Shown one piece after another: positions 44,642 through 59,487 of a stretch of DNA of 64,000 nucleotides. This stretch comes from Thioalkalivibrio sp. XN8. Lineage in GTDB: Bacteria; Pseudomonadota; Gammaproteobacteria; Steroidobacterales; XN24. The position numbers were made by a program, and so were the translations under genes. The notes beneath the pieces are model-generated. The model did not search any database and was not told the DNA's origin. It was given only the letters and a program-made list of their open reading frames with translations. The stretch is from NCBI RefSeq assembly GCF_011058255.1, contig NZ_JAALFH010000067.1:555724-619723 (forward strand), written 5' to 3'. Within the stretch, counting starts at the first letter, position 1; each line of letters begins with the position of its first letter.

Positions 44642-45160
44642 TCAGCAATCCACCCTGGTGACGAGCGCGCGGCCCGCCTGGTTCACGGTGATGTCCCGGC
44701 CCTCGCCAGCCCCACAGGCCGGCAGGCGGTGCTCAAACGGCGCGCCCGGCGGGACGGCATTGATCACGTCGCCCAGCGGCCGGAAGCGCACGTTGACGGG
44801 CCCGGTTAGCGCGGCGTTGCCGCCCAGTGGCGCCCAGACCCGGAGCGGGTCGCCGCCGACGACCGGCGGCGACGCGTCGTTGGCCGCAGTGTCGAGGAAC
44901 ACGATCCAGCCGTCGGCCCAGTCCGTCCCGCCGGTGCAGGAGGCCTGGTCGGTCGAAGGACACAGCGAGACCCGGGCACCACGCCGCACCGCCTCGCTGC
45001 GCGCGAGACCGAGCGCGGCCACCAGCTCGTTGGACTGGGTCGCCGCGCGGTTGTTGCGGATGATGTCCTGGAAGCCGGGTACGGCCAGGGACAGGATGAT
45101 CGCCGCCAGCGCCAGCGTGATCATCAGCTCCACGAGGGTAAAGCCACGAGATCGTTTCAT
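44642..45160 (-). CDS. fimT: Minor pseudopilin FimT/GspH-like
   Basis: This 172-residue prepilin leads the minor pilin operon. The cut site is after Gly6 in RSRGFTLVELMITLALAAIILSLAVPGF, with Glu at +5, and SNELVAALGLARSEAVRRG is the FimT/GspH signature; FimT proteins can bind DNA for uptake in some species. Cysteines occur in SLCPST, ASCTGG, PACGAG and RVDC. The start ATG 45160 replaces a long in-frame upstream extension (to 45295) that overlaps serS. Confidence 0.9.
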   Translation of the reverse strand: MKRSRGFTLVELMITLALAAIILSLAVPGFQDIIRNNRAATQSNELVAALGLARSEAVRRGARVSLCPSTDQASCTGGTDWADGWIVFLDTAANDASPPVVGGDPLRVWAPLGGNAALTGPVNVRFRPLGDVINAVPPGAPFEHRLPACGAGEGRDITVNQAGRALVTRVDC

Positions 45161-45269
45161 GAGCGTGATCCTGGGGAGGTGAGAACGGAAAATCACGGCT
45201 TTCCCGACGAACGGCCAGTTTCGGGGGATAACCGGTCGATTTCGGGCCTTGCGCGGCCGCGAATCGCGC

Positions 45270-47891
<2,622 letters not shown>

Positions 47892-47895
<4 letters not shown>

Positions 47896-48287
47896 GGCTC
47901 GACCCCCTCCGGCCGGCCCAGCAGCCGGTCCAGCCGCGTGCGCCAGGCATGCGGCACCGCCATCGCGACGACCAGGCCGGTGGCGATACCCCCCAGGTTC
48001 GCCGCCAGGTCGACCCACTCCGCGCTACGCTGTCCCGGCAGCCACCATTGCAACAGCTCGATCACCGCGCCGAAGACCGCCAGGCGGGCCGCGATGCCGA
48101 GCCAGTGGCGCCGGCTGAAGGCGGCGGTGAACGCCAGGGCGAGCAGCATGTAGCCGAGGAAATGGAGCAGCTTGTCCGACACTGCCACCACCCCCCCCGG
48201 CATGCTCGGCAGCAGGCTGCCGACGGCGATCGCGAGCGCCATGCCCCAGGCGAGCAGGCGCCAGGCCAGCACCACGCGGGGATTCAC
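47892..48287 (-). CDS. VanZ-like membrane protein
   Basis: This 131-residue protein has four hydrophobic segments (about 10-28, 38-57, 62-82, 92-112) and the VanZ-family pattern SDKLLHFLGYMLLALAF followed by ELLQWWLPGQRSAEWVDLAANLGGIATG. Members include the teicoplanin-resistance VanZ, but most have unknown roles. It sits between lolA (1-base gap) and rarA (GTGA overlap), where many relatives have rarA directly after lolA. Confidence 0.8.
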
Positions 48288-48288
48288 C

Positions 48289-48963
48289 TCAGGGCCCTTG
48301 GTCGCTCAGGACGTCGGCCCCGGGCGGCGGCACGAACTGGAACAGCGCGGGATCCACGGGCCCGTTGACGGTCACGTCGTCGAAGCGGATGACGGTGGTC
48401 TGGCCGAGCGCGTCGACCAGCTCCATCGCTGCCAGCCGCTCCGCCACGAAGCCGACCCGCACCCCGGCGAAATCGGCGCTGTCGGCCAGCGGCGCGAGCT
48501 CCACCCAGTCGAAGCCGTCTTCCTGGTAGGCCGCGCCGATACGGAAGGTATCGTCGAGGGAACCGTCGCCGGACAGCAGCATGGCCGGCGTACTGGAGAG
48601 CCCGTCGTCCAGCCGCCGCACCGTGACCTGCTCCAGGTCCGGGTCGTACAGCCAGAGGTGCTCGCCGTCGGCCACCACGAGATGCGTTACCGGCTCCCGG
48701 TAGTCCCAGCGGAAGCGCTGCGGGCGGTGCAGGTAGAAGCGCCCGGTGCTGACCTGGGCGTGCGCGCTGTCAGCCTCCAGCAGCACCTGGCTGAAGGACG
48801 CCTCGAAGGTCACCGTCTCGGCCAGGAACGCCCGCAGCAGCTCGGGCGCCCGCCCGGTCGCGGCAGGATCCTGCGCCAGCGCCGCGCCCGGCGCGGCCAC
48901 GCCCAGCGAGGCCAGGGCGAAGAGCCCGGCCATCCAGCAGGAATGCAGGAGACTGCGCATCAT
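48289..48963 (-). CDS. lolA: Outer-membrane lipoprotein carrier LolA
   Basis: This 224-residue periplasmic chaperone carries lipoproteins from LolCDE to LolB. A signal peptide (about 1-30, ending GAALAQ) precedes the fold with ASFSQVLLEADSAHAQVSTGRFYLHRPQRFRWDYREP, a LolA hallmark including the hydrophobic cavity Arg region. The start at 48963 (or ATG 48960) follows GGGAG. It lies 35 bases after ftsK, the usual partner. Confidence 0.93.
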   Translation of the reverse strand: MMRSLLHSCWMAGLFALASLGVAAPGAALAQDPAATGRAPELLRAFLAETVTFEASFSQVLLEADSAHAQVSTGRFYLHRPQRFRWDYREPVTHLVVADGEHLWLYDPDLEQVTVRRLDDGLSSTPAMLLSGDGSLDDTFRIGAAYQEDGFDWVELAPLADSADFAGVRVGFVAERLAAMELVDALGQTTVIRFDDVTVNGPVDPALFQFVPPPGADVLSDQGP

Positions 48964-48998
48964 TGATTCGACTCCCACCGGCCGGAAAAGCTCCCGGC

Positions 48999-51299
48999 TC
49001 AGTCCTCCGGCGGCGGCGGCGCCAGCACTTCGCGGCTGCCGTTCGATTGCAGCGGCCCGACCAGGCCGGCCTCTTCCATGGTCTCGACCAGCCGCGCGGC
49101 GCGGTTGTAGCCGATCTTCAGCCGCCGCTGGACGCCGGAAATGGAGGCCTTGCGGGTCTCGGTGACGATCCGCACGGCCTCGTCGTAGAGCGGGTCCTGC
49201 TCGCCGTCGTCGGGCAGGCCGCCGCCCGCCTGCGGCGACAGCCCCGGCACCGGCTGGGAGGGCCCTTCCAGCACCTCATCGAGATACACGGGCGGCCCCG
49301 AGGCCTTGAGATGCTTGACCACGCGATGCACCTCGGCGTCCGAGACGAACGCGCCGTGCACACGCTGCGGCACGCCGGTCCCGGGCGGCAGGAACAGCAT
49401 GTCGCCGTGGCCGAGCAGGCTCTCCGCGCCCATCTGGTCGAGAATTGTGCGGGAATCGACCTTGGCCGAAACCTGGAAGGCAATGCGCGAGGGGATGTTG
49501 GCCTTGATCAGCCCGGTGATCACGTCCACCGAGGGGCGCTGGGTGGCGACGATCAGGTGAATCCCCGAGGCCCGCGCCTTCTGCGCCAGCCGCGCGATCA
49601 GCTCTTCCACCTTCTTGCCGACCACCATCATCAGGTCGGCCAGCTCGTCGATCACCACCACGATGAACGGCAGCGGCGCCAGCAGCGGTGCCTCGGTCCC
49701 CTCGACGTGATCTTCCGGGCGGAACAGCGGGTCGCGCAGCGGCTCGCCGCGCTGCTCCGCCTCCTTCAGCTTCCGGTTGAAGCCGCCGACGTTGCGCACG
49801 CCGAGCGTGGCCATCAGGCGGTAGCGCCGCTCCATCTCGCCCACGCACCAGCGCAGCGCGTTCGCGGCCTCGTTCATGTCGGTCACGACCGGCGCCAGCA
49901 GGTGCGGGATGCCCTCGTAGACCGAGAGCTCCAGCATCTTCGGATCCACCATGATCAGGCGGACCTGTTCCGGCGTCGCCTTGTAGAGCAGCGACAGCAC
50001 CATGGCGTTGATGGCGACCGACTTGCCCGAGCCCGTGGTGCCGGCGATCAGCAGGTGCGGCATCCGCGCCAGGTCGGCCACGGTCGGCAGGCCGCCGATG
50101 TCCTTGCCCAGCGCCAGCGCCAGCGGCGACTTCATCTCGTCGTAGGCCCGCGAGGTGAGGATCTCGCCGAGCGTCACCAGTTCGCGCACTTCATTGGGGA
50201 TTTCCAGCCCGACCGTGGGCTTGCCCGGGATCACCTCGACCACGCGCACCGCGATGGCCGACAGGGCCCGGGCGAGGTCCTTGGCGAGGTTGCTGATCTG
50301 GCTGACCTTCACCCCCGGGGCCGGCGCCAGCTCGAAGCGGGTCACGACCGGGCCGGGATGCACCGCCACCACTTCGACCTCGACCCCGAAGTCCCGCAGC
50401 TTGAGCTCCACCAGCCGCGACATGGCCTCGAGCGCGTCCTCGGAATAGCCGCCGGCCTTCGGCGGCGCCTCGTCCAGCAGGCCGAGCGGCGGGATCTCGC
50501 CGGGGGCCGGGGTCTCGAACAGCGGCACCTGCCGCTCCTTTTCCACCCGCTCGCTTTTCTCCATCGGCGCGATCACCGGCTCGATCCGCGGCGGCGACTT
50601 GCGCACCACGCTGCGCTTCTTGCGCTCCACGGCCTCCTGGCGGGCCTGGGCCGCCTTGCGGCCGGCCAGCCGGTCACGGAAACTCTCCACCCCCTGCTGG
50701 GCCGCCGCGACTGCCGCCAGGGTGAGCCGGCCGACCCGGTCCATCACCGCCAGCCACGACACCCCGGTGAACAGCGACACGCCTGCCAGCCACAAGGCCA
50801 GCAGCAGCAGGGTGGCGCCCAGGAAGCTCAGGACGGCGGCCAGGCCCAGCCCCGTCAGCTGGCCGAGAATGCCGCCGGCCGTCTCGGGCAGCCCGTTGCC
50901 CGCGAAATGCAGGGTGGCGAGGCCGCAGCTGGCCGCCAGCGTCACCAGGAAGCCGGCGCCACGCAGCGCCAGGACCTTGCTCTCCGGCAGGTCCGAGGCC
51001 GAGCCGCCCCGGGAGATGAACCAGCCGGCGCCGGCCAGCAGCACGGGGAACAGGTAGGCCGGATGACCGAACAGGACGTACAGGAAGCTCGCCACCCAGG
51101 CGCCGACCGGGCCCGCGGCGTTGCGCACGGTGTCCCCGGCGCCGGTCGAGGCGAAACCCGGATCGGCCGGATGGTAACTGGCCAGCGCCCACAACAGGAT
51201 CAGCGCCAGGGCCCACCCGATCCAGAGCGCACCCTCCCGTGCGGCCCGTCCCACGGACAGGCCCATCAGGCGGGGCTTGGTCTCAGTCGCCTTGGCCAA
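48999..51299 (-). CDS. ftsK: DNA translocase FtsK
   Basis: This 766-residue septal motor segregates chromosomes at division. The N-terminal part has four membrane helices (within about 24-190), then a short linker, and the motor domain has Walker A GTTGSGKS and Walker [12 protein letters not shown]. The C-terminal gamma winged helix (about 695-750) reads [34 protein letters not shown]. The TTG at 51299 is the likely start, since no nearer in-frame ATG has a ribosome site (GTGGA precedes the TTG by 8 bases); ATG 51266 is a weaker choice. The AT-rich gap at 51300-51353 probably holds its promoter. Confidence 0.95.
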   Translation of the reverse strand: MAKATETKPRLMGLSVGRAAREGALWIGWALALILLWALASYHPADPGFASTGAGDTVRNAAGPVGAWVASFLYVLFGHPAYLFPVLLAGAGWFISRGGSASDLPESKVLALRGAGFLVTLAASCGLATLHFAGNGLPETAGGILGQLTGLGLAAVLSFLGATLLLLALWLAGVSLFTGVSWLAVMDRVGRLTLAAVAAAQQGVESFRDRLAGRKAAQARQEAVERKKRSVVRKSPPRIEPVIAPMEKSERVEKERQVPLFETPAPGEIPPLGLLDEAPPKAGGYSEDALEAMSRLVELKLRDFGVEVEVVAVHPGPVVTRFELAPAPGVKVSQISNLAKDLARALSAIAVRVVEVIPGKPTVGLEIPNEVRELVTLGEILTSRAYDEMKSPLALALGKDIGGLPTVADLARMPHLLIAGTTGSGKSVAINAMVLSLLYKATPEQVRLIMVDPKMLELSVYEGIPHLLAPVVTDMNEAANALRWCVGEMERRYRLMATLGVRNVGGFNRKLKEAEQRGEPLRDPLFRPEDHVEGTEAPLLAPLPFIVVVIDELADLMMVVGKKVEELIARLAQKARASGIHLIVATQRPSVDVITGLIKANIPSRIAFQVSAKVDSRTILDQMGAESLLGHGDMLFLPPGTGVPQRVHGAFVSDAEVHRVVKHLKASGPPVYLDEVLEGPSQPVPGLSPQAGGGLPDDGEQDPLYDEAVRIVTETRKASISGVQRRLKIGYNRAARLVETMEEAGLVGPLQSNGSREVLAPPPPED

Positions 51300-51353
51300 T
51301 CGATGAATCCACGTGAGGTATCAGTTACAACTAATTGTTTTAAAAGCCAGAGA

Positions 51354-52412
51354 CTACTTGAAAAGCGCCGGATGGACAACCTTGCCGCCATCCACGTTGA
51401 TGCCCTTCACCAGCGACGGCACTTCGCGCCAGTTGCCCGCCGCCAGCCGCATCGCATAGGGCGCGATCGCCGCCGACAGGGCCTGCGACGAGGTCCGGGG
51501 CACGGCGCCCGGCATGTTGGTGACGGTGAAGTGCACCACCCCGTGCTCGATGTAGGTGGGGTCTTCCCAGGTCGTCGGCCGGGTCGTCTCCACGCAGCCG
51601 CCCTGGTCCACCGAGATGTCGGCGATCACGCTGCCCGGCTGCATCGCCCGCACCATGTCCGCGCTGATCACGTGCGGCGCGCGCTCGCCGGTCACCAGCA
51701 CCGAGCCGATCACGATGTCGGCCTGGGCCACGGCTTCCCCGACGTCATGGGTGTGGGGGTACAGGCCGGTCACGTTCGGCCCGATGGCGCGGGCCGCGAC
51801 CAGCTTGTCCCGGTCCATGTCGAAGATGGTGACCTCGGCGCCGAGGCCCGCGGCGATGATCGCCGAGTTGCTGCCGGCCACGCCGCCGCCGAGCACCACC
51901 ACCTTGCCGCGCTTGGCCGCGGGCACGCCGCCGAGCAGGATGCCCTTCCCGCCCTGGGGCTGGTGCAGCAGGTGGGTGGCGACCTGCATCGACAGCCGGC
52001 CGGCGATGTCGCTCATCGGCGCCAGCAGCGGCAGCCGGCCGCGCTCGTCCTCGACGGTCTCGAAAGCGACGGCGGTGCAGCCGATCTGGCACAACCGCTC
52101 GGTCAGTTCCGGCAGCGCGGCCAGATGGAGGTAACAGAACAGCAAATGATCCTTGCGCAGGTGCACCAGGTCGCCCTCGATGGGCTCCTTCACCTTGACG
52201 ATCATCTCGGCCTTGCCGTAGACGGCCGCCGCGTCCGGCAGGATCTCGACCCCGACGGCCGCGAAGGCCTCGTCGGCGTACCCGCTCTTCACGCCGGCCG
52301 AGGTCTGGATGAAGACCTCGTGACCTGCCCGCACCAATTCAGCACACGCAGCCGGGATGAGCCCGACGCGGCCCTCCAGCGGCTTGATCTCCCGCGGCAC
52401 ACCGATACGCAT
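51354..52412 (-). CDS. ald: Alanine dehydrogenase
   Basis: This 352-residue NAD enzyme interconverts alanine and pyruvate plus ammonia. [26 protein letters not shown] at the N-terminus, catalytic VKVKEP and CYLHLAA with the active His, and the Rossmann motif [13 protein letters not shown] support the call. The start ATG 52412 follows AGGAG; an upstream in-frame extension to 52526 overlaps the divergent trxB start and is rejected. It is followed by ftsK after 54 bases. Confidence 0.93.
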   Translation of the reverse strand: MRIGVPREIKPLEGRVGLIPAACAELVRAGHEVFIQTSAGVKSGYADEAFAAVGVEILPDAAAVYGKAEMIVKVKEPIEGDLVHLRKDHLLFCYLHLAALPELTERLCQIGCTAVAFETVEDERGRLPLLAPMSDIAGRLSMQVATHLLHQPQGGKGILLGGVPAAKRGKVVVLGGGVAGSNSAIIAAGLGAEVTIFDMDRDKLVAARAIGPNVTGLYPHTHDVGEAVAQADIVIGSVLVTGERAPHVISADMVRAMQPGSVIADISVDQGGCVETTRPTTWEDPTYIEHGVVHFTVTNMPGAVPRTSSQALSAAIAPYAMRLAAGNWREVPSLVKGINVDGGKVVHPALFK

Positions 52413-52453
52413 GATCGACTCCTGGCTAGTGGCGCTTGCACCCGCCGGCACGC

Positions 52454-52483
52454 TTGGCCGGGGGCTGTCGCTTCTCATACCAT
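52454..52483 (+). promoter_or_regulatory. Candidate trxB promoter
   Basis: TTGGCC (52454-52459) and TACCAT (52478-52483) are separated by 18 bases, 29 bases before the trxB ATG, in the 100-base divergent gap with ald. Both boxes are imperfect. Confidence 0.3.
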
Positions 52484-52485
52484 AG

Positions 52486-54655
<2,170 letters not shown>

Positions 54656-54659
<4 letters not shown>

Positions 54660-55390
54660 CGCGCGCCTTGCACTGGCTGGGCCCGGCCGGCAGCCCGATC
54701 ATGTTCCCGCCCCCGGCGGCGGCGCTGGCCGAGCCGAACGGGCTCTTGGCCGCCGGCGGCGACCTGGCCCCCGAGCGGGTGCTCGCCGCCTATCGCCACG
54801 GCATCTTCCCCTGGTACGAGGAGGGCCAGCCGATCCTGTGGTGGTCGCCGGACCCGCGCACCGTGATCCTCCCGGCCGAGCTGCACGTCTCGCGCCGTTT
54901 CCGTCGCGAGTTGCGGCGCCGGCCCTTCGAGGCCTCCTTCGATACCGACTTCGCCGCAGTCGTCCGGGGCTGCGCGCGGCTGGACGAGCCGCTCGCCGGC
55001 ACCTGGATCACGCCCGACATGATGGCCGCGTACCAGCGCCTGCACGAGCTGGGGCACGCGCACTCGCTGGAAATCTGGCAGGCGGGACGCCTGGTCGGCG
55101 GGCTCTACGGGGTGGCGCTGGGGCGCGCGTTCTTCGCCGAGTCCATGTACAGCCGCGTCAGCAATGCCTCCAAGGCTGCGCTGGCCCACCTGGCCGGCGT
55201 GCTCGGCGCGAACGGCTTCCGGCTGATCGACTGCCAGCTGCCCTCGGCCCATCTCGCCCGCCTGGGCGCCCGCGAGCTGCCGCGGCGGCAATTCCTGGCC
55301 CTGCTGCGGGAGGCGGTGGACGCCGGCGCACCCCCCGCGGGGTGCTGGTCGCGGGCCCGCGTCCCGGCGCTGCCGGGGTGCTCAGATTGA
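54656..55390 (+). CDS. aat: Leucyl/phenylalanyl-tRNA--protein transferase
   Basis: This 244-residue enzyme adds Leu or Phe to proteins with N-terminal Arg or Lys, making N-degrons for ClpS/ClpAP. Its signatures are [64 protein letters not shown], and LIDCQ. The start GTG 54656 overlaps the previous stop as GTGA; the frame extends upstream without homology. Its stop lies inside the infA promoter at 55387. The clpS-clpA genes that use its product are next door. Confidence 0.95.
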
Positions 55391-55415
55391 AAAGGGACCG
55401 GCCTTTCTGCACAAT
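55387..55415 (+). promoter_or_regulatory. Candidate infA promoter
   Basis: TTGAAA (55387-55392) and CACAAT (55410-55415) are spaced exactly 17 bases and lie 37 bases before the infA ATG. The -35 matches five of six consensus bases and overlaps the aat stop codon. Confidence 0.55.
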
Positions 55416-55451
55416 GCGCGCGGTCACCGCACCGGAGTTCCCGATTACCGC

Positions 55452-55670
55452 ATGGCGAAGGAAGACGCAATCCAGATGGAAGGCAAGGTCATCGAGACCC
55501 TGCCCAACACCACGTTCAGGGTAGAACTGGACAACGGTCATATCGTGACCGCCCACATCTCCGGCAAGATGCGCAAGCACTACATCCGGATCCTCACCGG
55601 CGACAAGGTCACCGTGGAGCTGACGCCCTACGACCTGTCGAAAGGCCGCATCGTCTACCGCGGCCGCTGA
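55452..55670 (+). CDS. infA: Translation initiation factor IF-1
   Basis: This 72-residue OB-fold (S1-like) protein blocks the ribosomal A site in initiation. The sequence [19 protein letters not shown] followed by [23 protein letters not shown] is near-invariant in the family. It lies 61 bases after aat with its own promoter and converges on clpA with a 13-base gap, a common arrangement in this class. Confidence 0.98.
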   Translation: MAKEDAIQMEGKVIETLPNTTFRVELDNGHIVTAHISGKMRKHYIRILTGDKVTVELTPYDLSKGRIVYRGR

Positions 55671-55683
55671 AGGGCCCTCCCGC

Positions 55684-57951
55684 CTAGACGGCCTCTTCGG
55701 CCTCCAGCGCCTCGGTCTCCAGCACCAGCTGGTTGCGGTCCGCATCCAGCCGCACGCGGATGTGGCCGCCGGCCACCAGCGAACCGAACAGCAGTTCCTC
55801 GGCCAGCGGGCGCTTGATGTGCTCCTGGATCACCCGCGCCATCGGCCGCGCCCCCATCTTCGGGTCGTAGCCCTTGGCGGCGATCCATTCGCGCGCGTCG
55901 TCGTCGAGCTCGAGCGTCACCAGTTTGTCCTGCAGCTGGGCTTCCAGCTCGACCACCAGCTTGTCGACCACGCGGCTGATGGTGTTGGCGTCCAGCGCCT
56001 GGAACTCGATGATGCCGTCGAGGCGGTTACGGAATTCGGGCGAGAACAGCCGCTTGATCGCCTCCATGCTGTCGGTGGCGTGGTCCTGCTCGGTGAAACC
56101 GATGCTGGCCCGGCTCGCCTCCTGGGCACCCGCATTGGTCGTCATCACGATGATGACATTGCGGAAATCCGCCTTGCGGCCGTTGTTGTCGGTCAGCGTG
56201 CCGTGGTCCATGACCTGCAACAGCAGGTTGAACACCTCGGGATGGGCCTTTTCGATCTCGTCCAGCAGCAGCACGCAATGCGGCGACTTGGTGACCGCTT
56301 CGGTGAGCAGGCCGCCCTGGTCGTAGCCGACGTAGCCCGGCGGCGCGCCGATCAGCCGCGACACGGTATGGCGCTCCATGTACTCCGACATGTCGAAGCG
56401 GACCAGTTCGATGCCCAGCGCCATGGCCAGTTGCCGGGTCACCTCGGTCTTGCCGACGCCGGTCGGGCCGGCGAACAGGAAGCTGCCCACCGGCTTGTTT
56501 TCGTCACGCAGGCCGGAGCGCGCCATCTTGATCGCGGACGCCAGCGTCTCCACGGCCGGATCCTGGCCGTAAATGACCAGCTTCAGGTTGCGCTCGAGGT
56601 TCTTCAGCAGGTCCTTGTCGGAGGCCGAGACGCTCTTGGGCGGGATGCGCGCCATCTTGGCCACGATCTTCTCCACCAGCTCCACGTCCACCACCGCATT
56701 GGCCGGGTCGGGCGTCTGCAGGCGCAGGCTGGCGCCGGCCTCGTCGATCACGTCGATGGCCTTGTCCGGCAGGTGGCGGTCGTTGATATGGCGCGCCGAC
56801 AGCTCCGCGGCGGCCTTGATGGCCTCCTCGGAGTACTTCACCCCGTGATGCTCCTCGAAGCGCGACTGCAGGCCCTTCAGGATCTCTATCGTCTCGGGCA
56901 CGCTCGGCTCCGGCACGTCGATTTTCTGGAAGCGCCGCGCCAGGGCGTGGTCCTTCTCGAAGATGCCGCGGTATTCCTGGTAGGTGGTCGAGCCGATGCA
57001 GCGCAGCTGGCCGTTGGCCAGCACCGGCTTGATCAGGTTGGAGGCGTCCATCACTCCGCCCGAGGCGGCGCCGGCGCCGATCACCGTGTGGATCTCGTCG
57101 ATGAACAGGATGGCGCCCGGGTTCTTCCGCAGGGCGGCGATCACGGCCTTCAGCCGCTTCTCGAAGTCGCCCCGGTACTTCGTCCCGGCCACCAGCGTGC
57201 CCATGTCGAGCGCGTAGATCACGGCGTCGCTGAGCACGTCGGGCACCCGGCCTTCCTCGATCATCAGCGCCAGGCCCTCGGCGAGCGCGGTCTTGCCCAC
57301 GCCGGCCTCGCCGACATAGAGGGGGTTGTTCTTGCGCCGCCGGCACAGGATCTCGACGGTGCGCTCGATCTCGAGCTGACGGCCGATGAGCGGGTCGATC
57401 CGGCCGTCGGCGGCCAGCTTGTTCAGGTTGGTGGCGTACTTCTCGAGCGGGTCGGCGTCCGCCTCCTTCTCGATCTCCGTGCCCTCGGGCGCTTCCTGCT
57501 TCTCTTCGGGCTCCTCGCCGCTGCGGGTCAGGCCGTGGGAGATGTAGTTCACCACGTCGAGCCGCGAGATGTCCTGCAGGCCCAGCAGGTAAACGGCATG
57601 CGACTGCTTCTCGCCGAAAATCGCCACCAGCACGTTGGCCGCAGTGACTTCCTTGCGGCCGCTGGACTGGACGTGGAACACGGCCCGCTGGAGCACCCGC
57701 TGGAAGCCCAGCGTGGGCTGCACGTCCTGCTCTTCATGGTCGCCGAGCCGCGGCGTGGTCTCGTCGATGAACTCGCTGAGCTCTTTCTGCAGCCGCGTCA
57801 GATTCGCGCCGCAGGCCTTCAGGATATCGATGGCCGCGGGCACGTCGAGGAGCGCGAGCAGCAGGTGCTCCACGGTCATGAACTCGTGGCGTTGCTCACG
57901 GGCGCGGCGGAACGCCTCGTTGAGACAGAATTCCAGTTCGCTGCTCAGCAT
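55684..57951 (-). CDS. clpA: ATP-dependent Clp protease ATPase subunit ClpA
   Basis: This 755-residue AAA+ unfoldase feeds substrates to ClpP. The N-domain (about 1-145) binds ClpS. Two AAA+ modules follow: GEAGVGKTALAEG with LFIDEIHTVIGAGA, and GPTGVGKTEV with LLLDEIEKAHPEVF. The IGF/L-like loop for ClpP lies in the second module. It starts 3 bases after the clpS stop. Confidence 0.97.
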   Translation of the reverse strand: MLSSELEFCLNEAFRRAREQRHEFMTVEHLLLALLDVPAAIDILKACGANLTRLQKELSEFIDETTPRLGDHEEQDVQPTLGFQRVLQRAVFHVQSSGRKEVTAANVLVAIFGEKQSHAVYLLGLQDISRLDVVNYISHGLTRSGEEPEEKQEAPEGTEIEKEADADPLEKYATNLNKLAADGRIDPLIGRQLEIERTVEILCRRRKNNPLYVGEAGVGKTALAEGLALMIEEGRVPDVLSDAVIYALDMGTLVAGTKYRGDFEKRLKAVIAALRKNPGAILFIDEIHTVIGAGAASGGVMDASNLIKPVLANGQLRCIGSTTYQEYRGIFEKDHALARRFQKIDVPEPSVPETIEILKGLQSRFEEHHGVKYSEEAIKAAAELSARHINDRHLPDKAIDVIDEAGASLRLQTPDPANAVVDVELVEKIVAKMARIPPKSVSASDKDLLKNLERNLKLVIYGQDPAVETLASAIKMARSGLRDENKPVGSFLFAGPTGVGKTEVTRQLAMALGIELVRFDMSEYMERHTVSRLIGAPPGYVGYDQGGLLTEAVTKSPHCVLLLDEIEKAHPEVFNLLLQVMDHGTLTDNNGRKADFRNVIIVMTTNAGAQEASRASIGFTEQDHATDSMEAIKRLFSPEFRNRLDGIIEFQALDANTISRVVDKLVVELEAQLQDKLVTLELDDDAREWIAAKGYDPKMGARPMARVIQEHIKRPLAEELLFGSLVAGGHIRVRLDADRNQLVLETEALEAEEAV

Positions 57952-57954
57952 GTT

Positions 57955-58272
57955 TCAGGCCTCTTCCAAGGTGCACATCAGCGGGTGCTGATGCTGGCGG
58001 GCGTAATCAGTCACCTGGACCACGCGGGTCTCGGCGATGTCGTAGGGGAACACGCCGCAGACGCCGCGTCCCCGGGTATGCACTTCCAGCATGACACGGG
58101 TCGCGCGGTTCCGGTCGAGCCCGAAGAACTTCTCCAGCACCTCGACCACGAACTCCATCGGCGTGAAGTCGTCGTTCAGCATGACCACCCGGAACAGCGG
58201 CGGCCGCTTGACCTTCGGGCGGGCCTCCTCGAGGGCCGTGCCGTGATCGGGCTTTTCACTGGGGTCAGACAT
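57955..58272 (-). CDS. clpS: ClpA adaptor ClpS
   Basis: This 105-residue adaptor recognises N-degron residues and hands substrates to ClpA. Signatures are [20 protein letters not shown] and [24 protein letters not shown], including the conserved His and Asp-Asp of the N-degron pocket. The start ATG 58272 is preferred; an in-frame ATG at 58347 falls in the -10 box of the promoter. It is transcribed with clpA. Confidence 0.95.
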   Translation of the reverse strand: MSDPSEKPDHGTALEEARPKVKRPPLFRVVMLNDDFTPMEFVVEVLEKFFGLDRNRATRVMLEVHTRGRGVCGVFPYDIAETRVVQVTDYARQHQHPLMCTLEEA

Positions 58273-58346
58273 ACGATTCGTGCGCTGGGTTCCTGCAAAC
58301 TGCGTGTTCCTCTGGAGGCTTCGCTTCGACCTCCCCTCCGGCTTCA

Positions 58347-58375
58347 TTTATAGGGACGGCTCGCGGGACTGACAA
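58347..58375 (-). promoter_or_regulatory. clpS-clpA promoter
   Basis: On the minus strand TTGTCA (58370-58375), 17 bases, TATAAA (58347-58352): each box matches five of six consensus bases. It is the best sigma-70-type match in the window. The start would be near 58340, giving a leader of about 68 bases that contains a GGAGG/CCTCC inverted repeat. Confidence 0.65.
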
Positions 58376-58438
58376 CCCCTTGACTTTCGGCTATCCACGA
58401 TACCGCCGCAACGACGCGGGCCACCTCCGGCAATTTGC

Positions 58439-58468
58439 TTGAGACTGGCTCCATCCACCGCGTATTAT
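58439..58468 (+). promoter_or_regulatory. Candidate gspC promoter
   Basis: TTGAGA (58439-58444), 18 bases, TATTAT (58463-58468), about 62 bases before the gspC start, in the 258-base divergent gap with clpS. Confidence 0.5.
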
Positions 58469-58530
58469 CGGCCGATGCGCGCAGACACATTAATGTGCCC
58501 GCGAACCGGCATCTCCAGTAACGGGGTCTC

Positions 58531-59487
58531 GTGGCTGCTCTAATCGACCGCGTCAACCAGTGGACACGCCTGCCGCCGGCCCAGCTTTGGGCGGAGGCCT
58601 CGCGCGTGCTGCCGCCCTGGGTGGTCCTGTTGCTGGTGGTCGCCATCGGCTGGCAGCTGGCCCGCGTGGGATGGCTGCTGGTGCCGGGGCCGGCGACGCC
58701 GGAGCTCCCGCCGGTCGCGGCCCAGGCCCGGACCGCGCAGCCGGCCGCGGGGGGCGCGATCAACGTCGAGCGCGTGATCGATGCCCACCTGTTCGGCGTC
58801 CCGCGGGCCGACGACGAGTCCGTCGCGCTGGTCGAGCAGGAGGATGCGCCGGACACGCAGCTCAACCTGGAGCTGCGCGGCACCATCGCCGCCACCGAGG
58901 AAGAGCGGGCCCTGGCGATCATCGCCCAGCGGGGCGGCGCCGAGAAAGTGTATTTCGTCGGCGACGCCGTGCCCGGCGGCGCAACCCTGCATGCCGTGCA
59001 GTTGGACCGCGTGCTGCTGCGCCGGGCCGGCCGCCTGGAAGCGCTGCGCCTGCCGCGCAGCGAGGACGGCCCGGCGCCGCGCCGCGCCGCCGCCCCGCCG
59101 CCGAGCCGCACCCCGTCGCTGTCCCCGCAGGCCGCGACCACGATCCAGCAGGTGGTGAGCCAGAACCCGGCCAGCCTGACCGAGATCATCCGGCCGCAGC
59201 CGGTGTTCAAGGACGGGCGCCAGCAGGGCTACCGGGTCTACCCCGGCCGCCAGCGCCAGCAGTTCGCGGAGCTGGGCCTGCGCCCCGGCGACCTGGTCAC
59301 CCAGATCAACGGCATGGCCCTCGACGACCCCGCCCGAGGGATGGAGATTTTTCGCGGCCTGGCGGACGCGACCTCGGTCACGCTGACGATCGACCGCAAC
59401 GGCCAGGTCGAAATGCTCACGCTCAATACCTCGGTCCTGCAGCAGAGCCTGCAGAACGCCAACGAAGGGACACCCCCCGATGATTAA
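58531..59487 (+). CDS. gspC: Type II secretion system protein GspC
   Basis: This 318-residue inner-membrane protein links the T2SS inner platform to the secretin. A membrane helix lies at about 30-52, an HR domain (about 80-175) has VERVIDAHLFGVP and LNLELRGTIAA, and a C-terminal PDZ domain (about 205-300) has YRVYPGRQRQQFAELGLRPGDLVTQINGMALDDP. The start is GTG, as no ATG lies before the conserved N-terminus; ribosome site is weak. It overlaps gspD by 8 bases. Confidence 0.93.
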   Translation: MAALIDRVNQWTRLPPAQLWAEASRVLPPWVVLLLVVAIGWQLARVGWLLVPGPATPELPPVAAQARTAQPAAGGAINVERVIDAHLFGVPRADDESVALVEQEDAPDTQLNLELRGTIAATEEERALAIIAQRGGAEKVYFVGDAVPGGATLHAVQLDRVLLRRAGRLEALRLPRSEDGPAPRRAAAPPPSRTPSLSPQAATTIQQVVSQNPASLTEIIRPQPVFKDGRQQGYRVYPGRQRQQFAELGLRPGDLVTQINGMALDDPARGMEIFRGLADATSVTLTIDRNGQVEMLTLNTSVLQQSLQNANEGTPPDD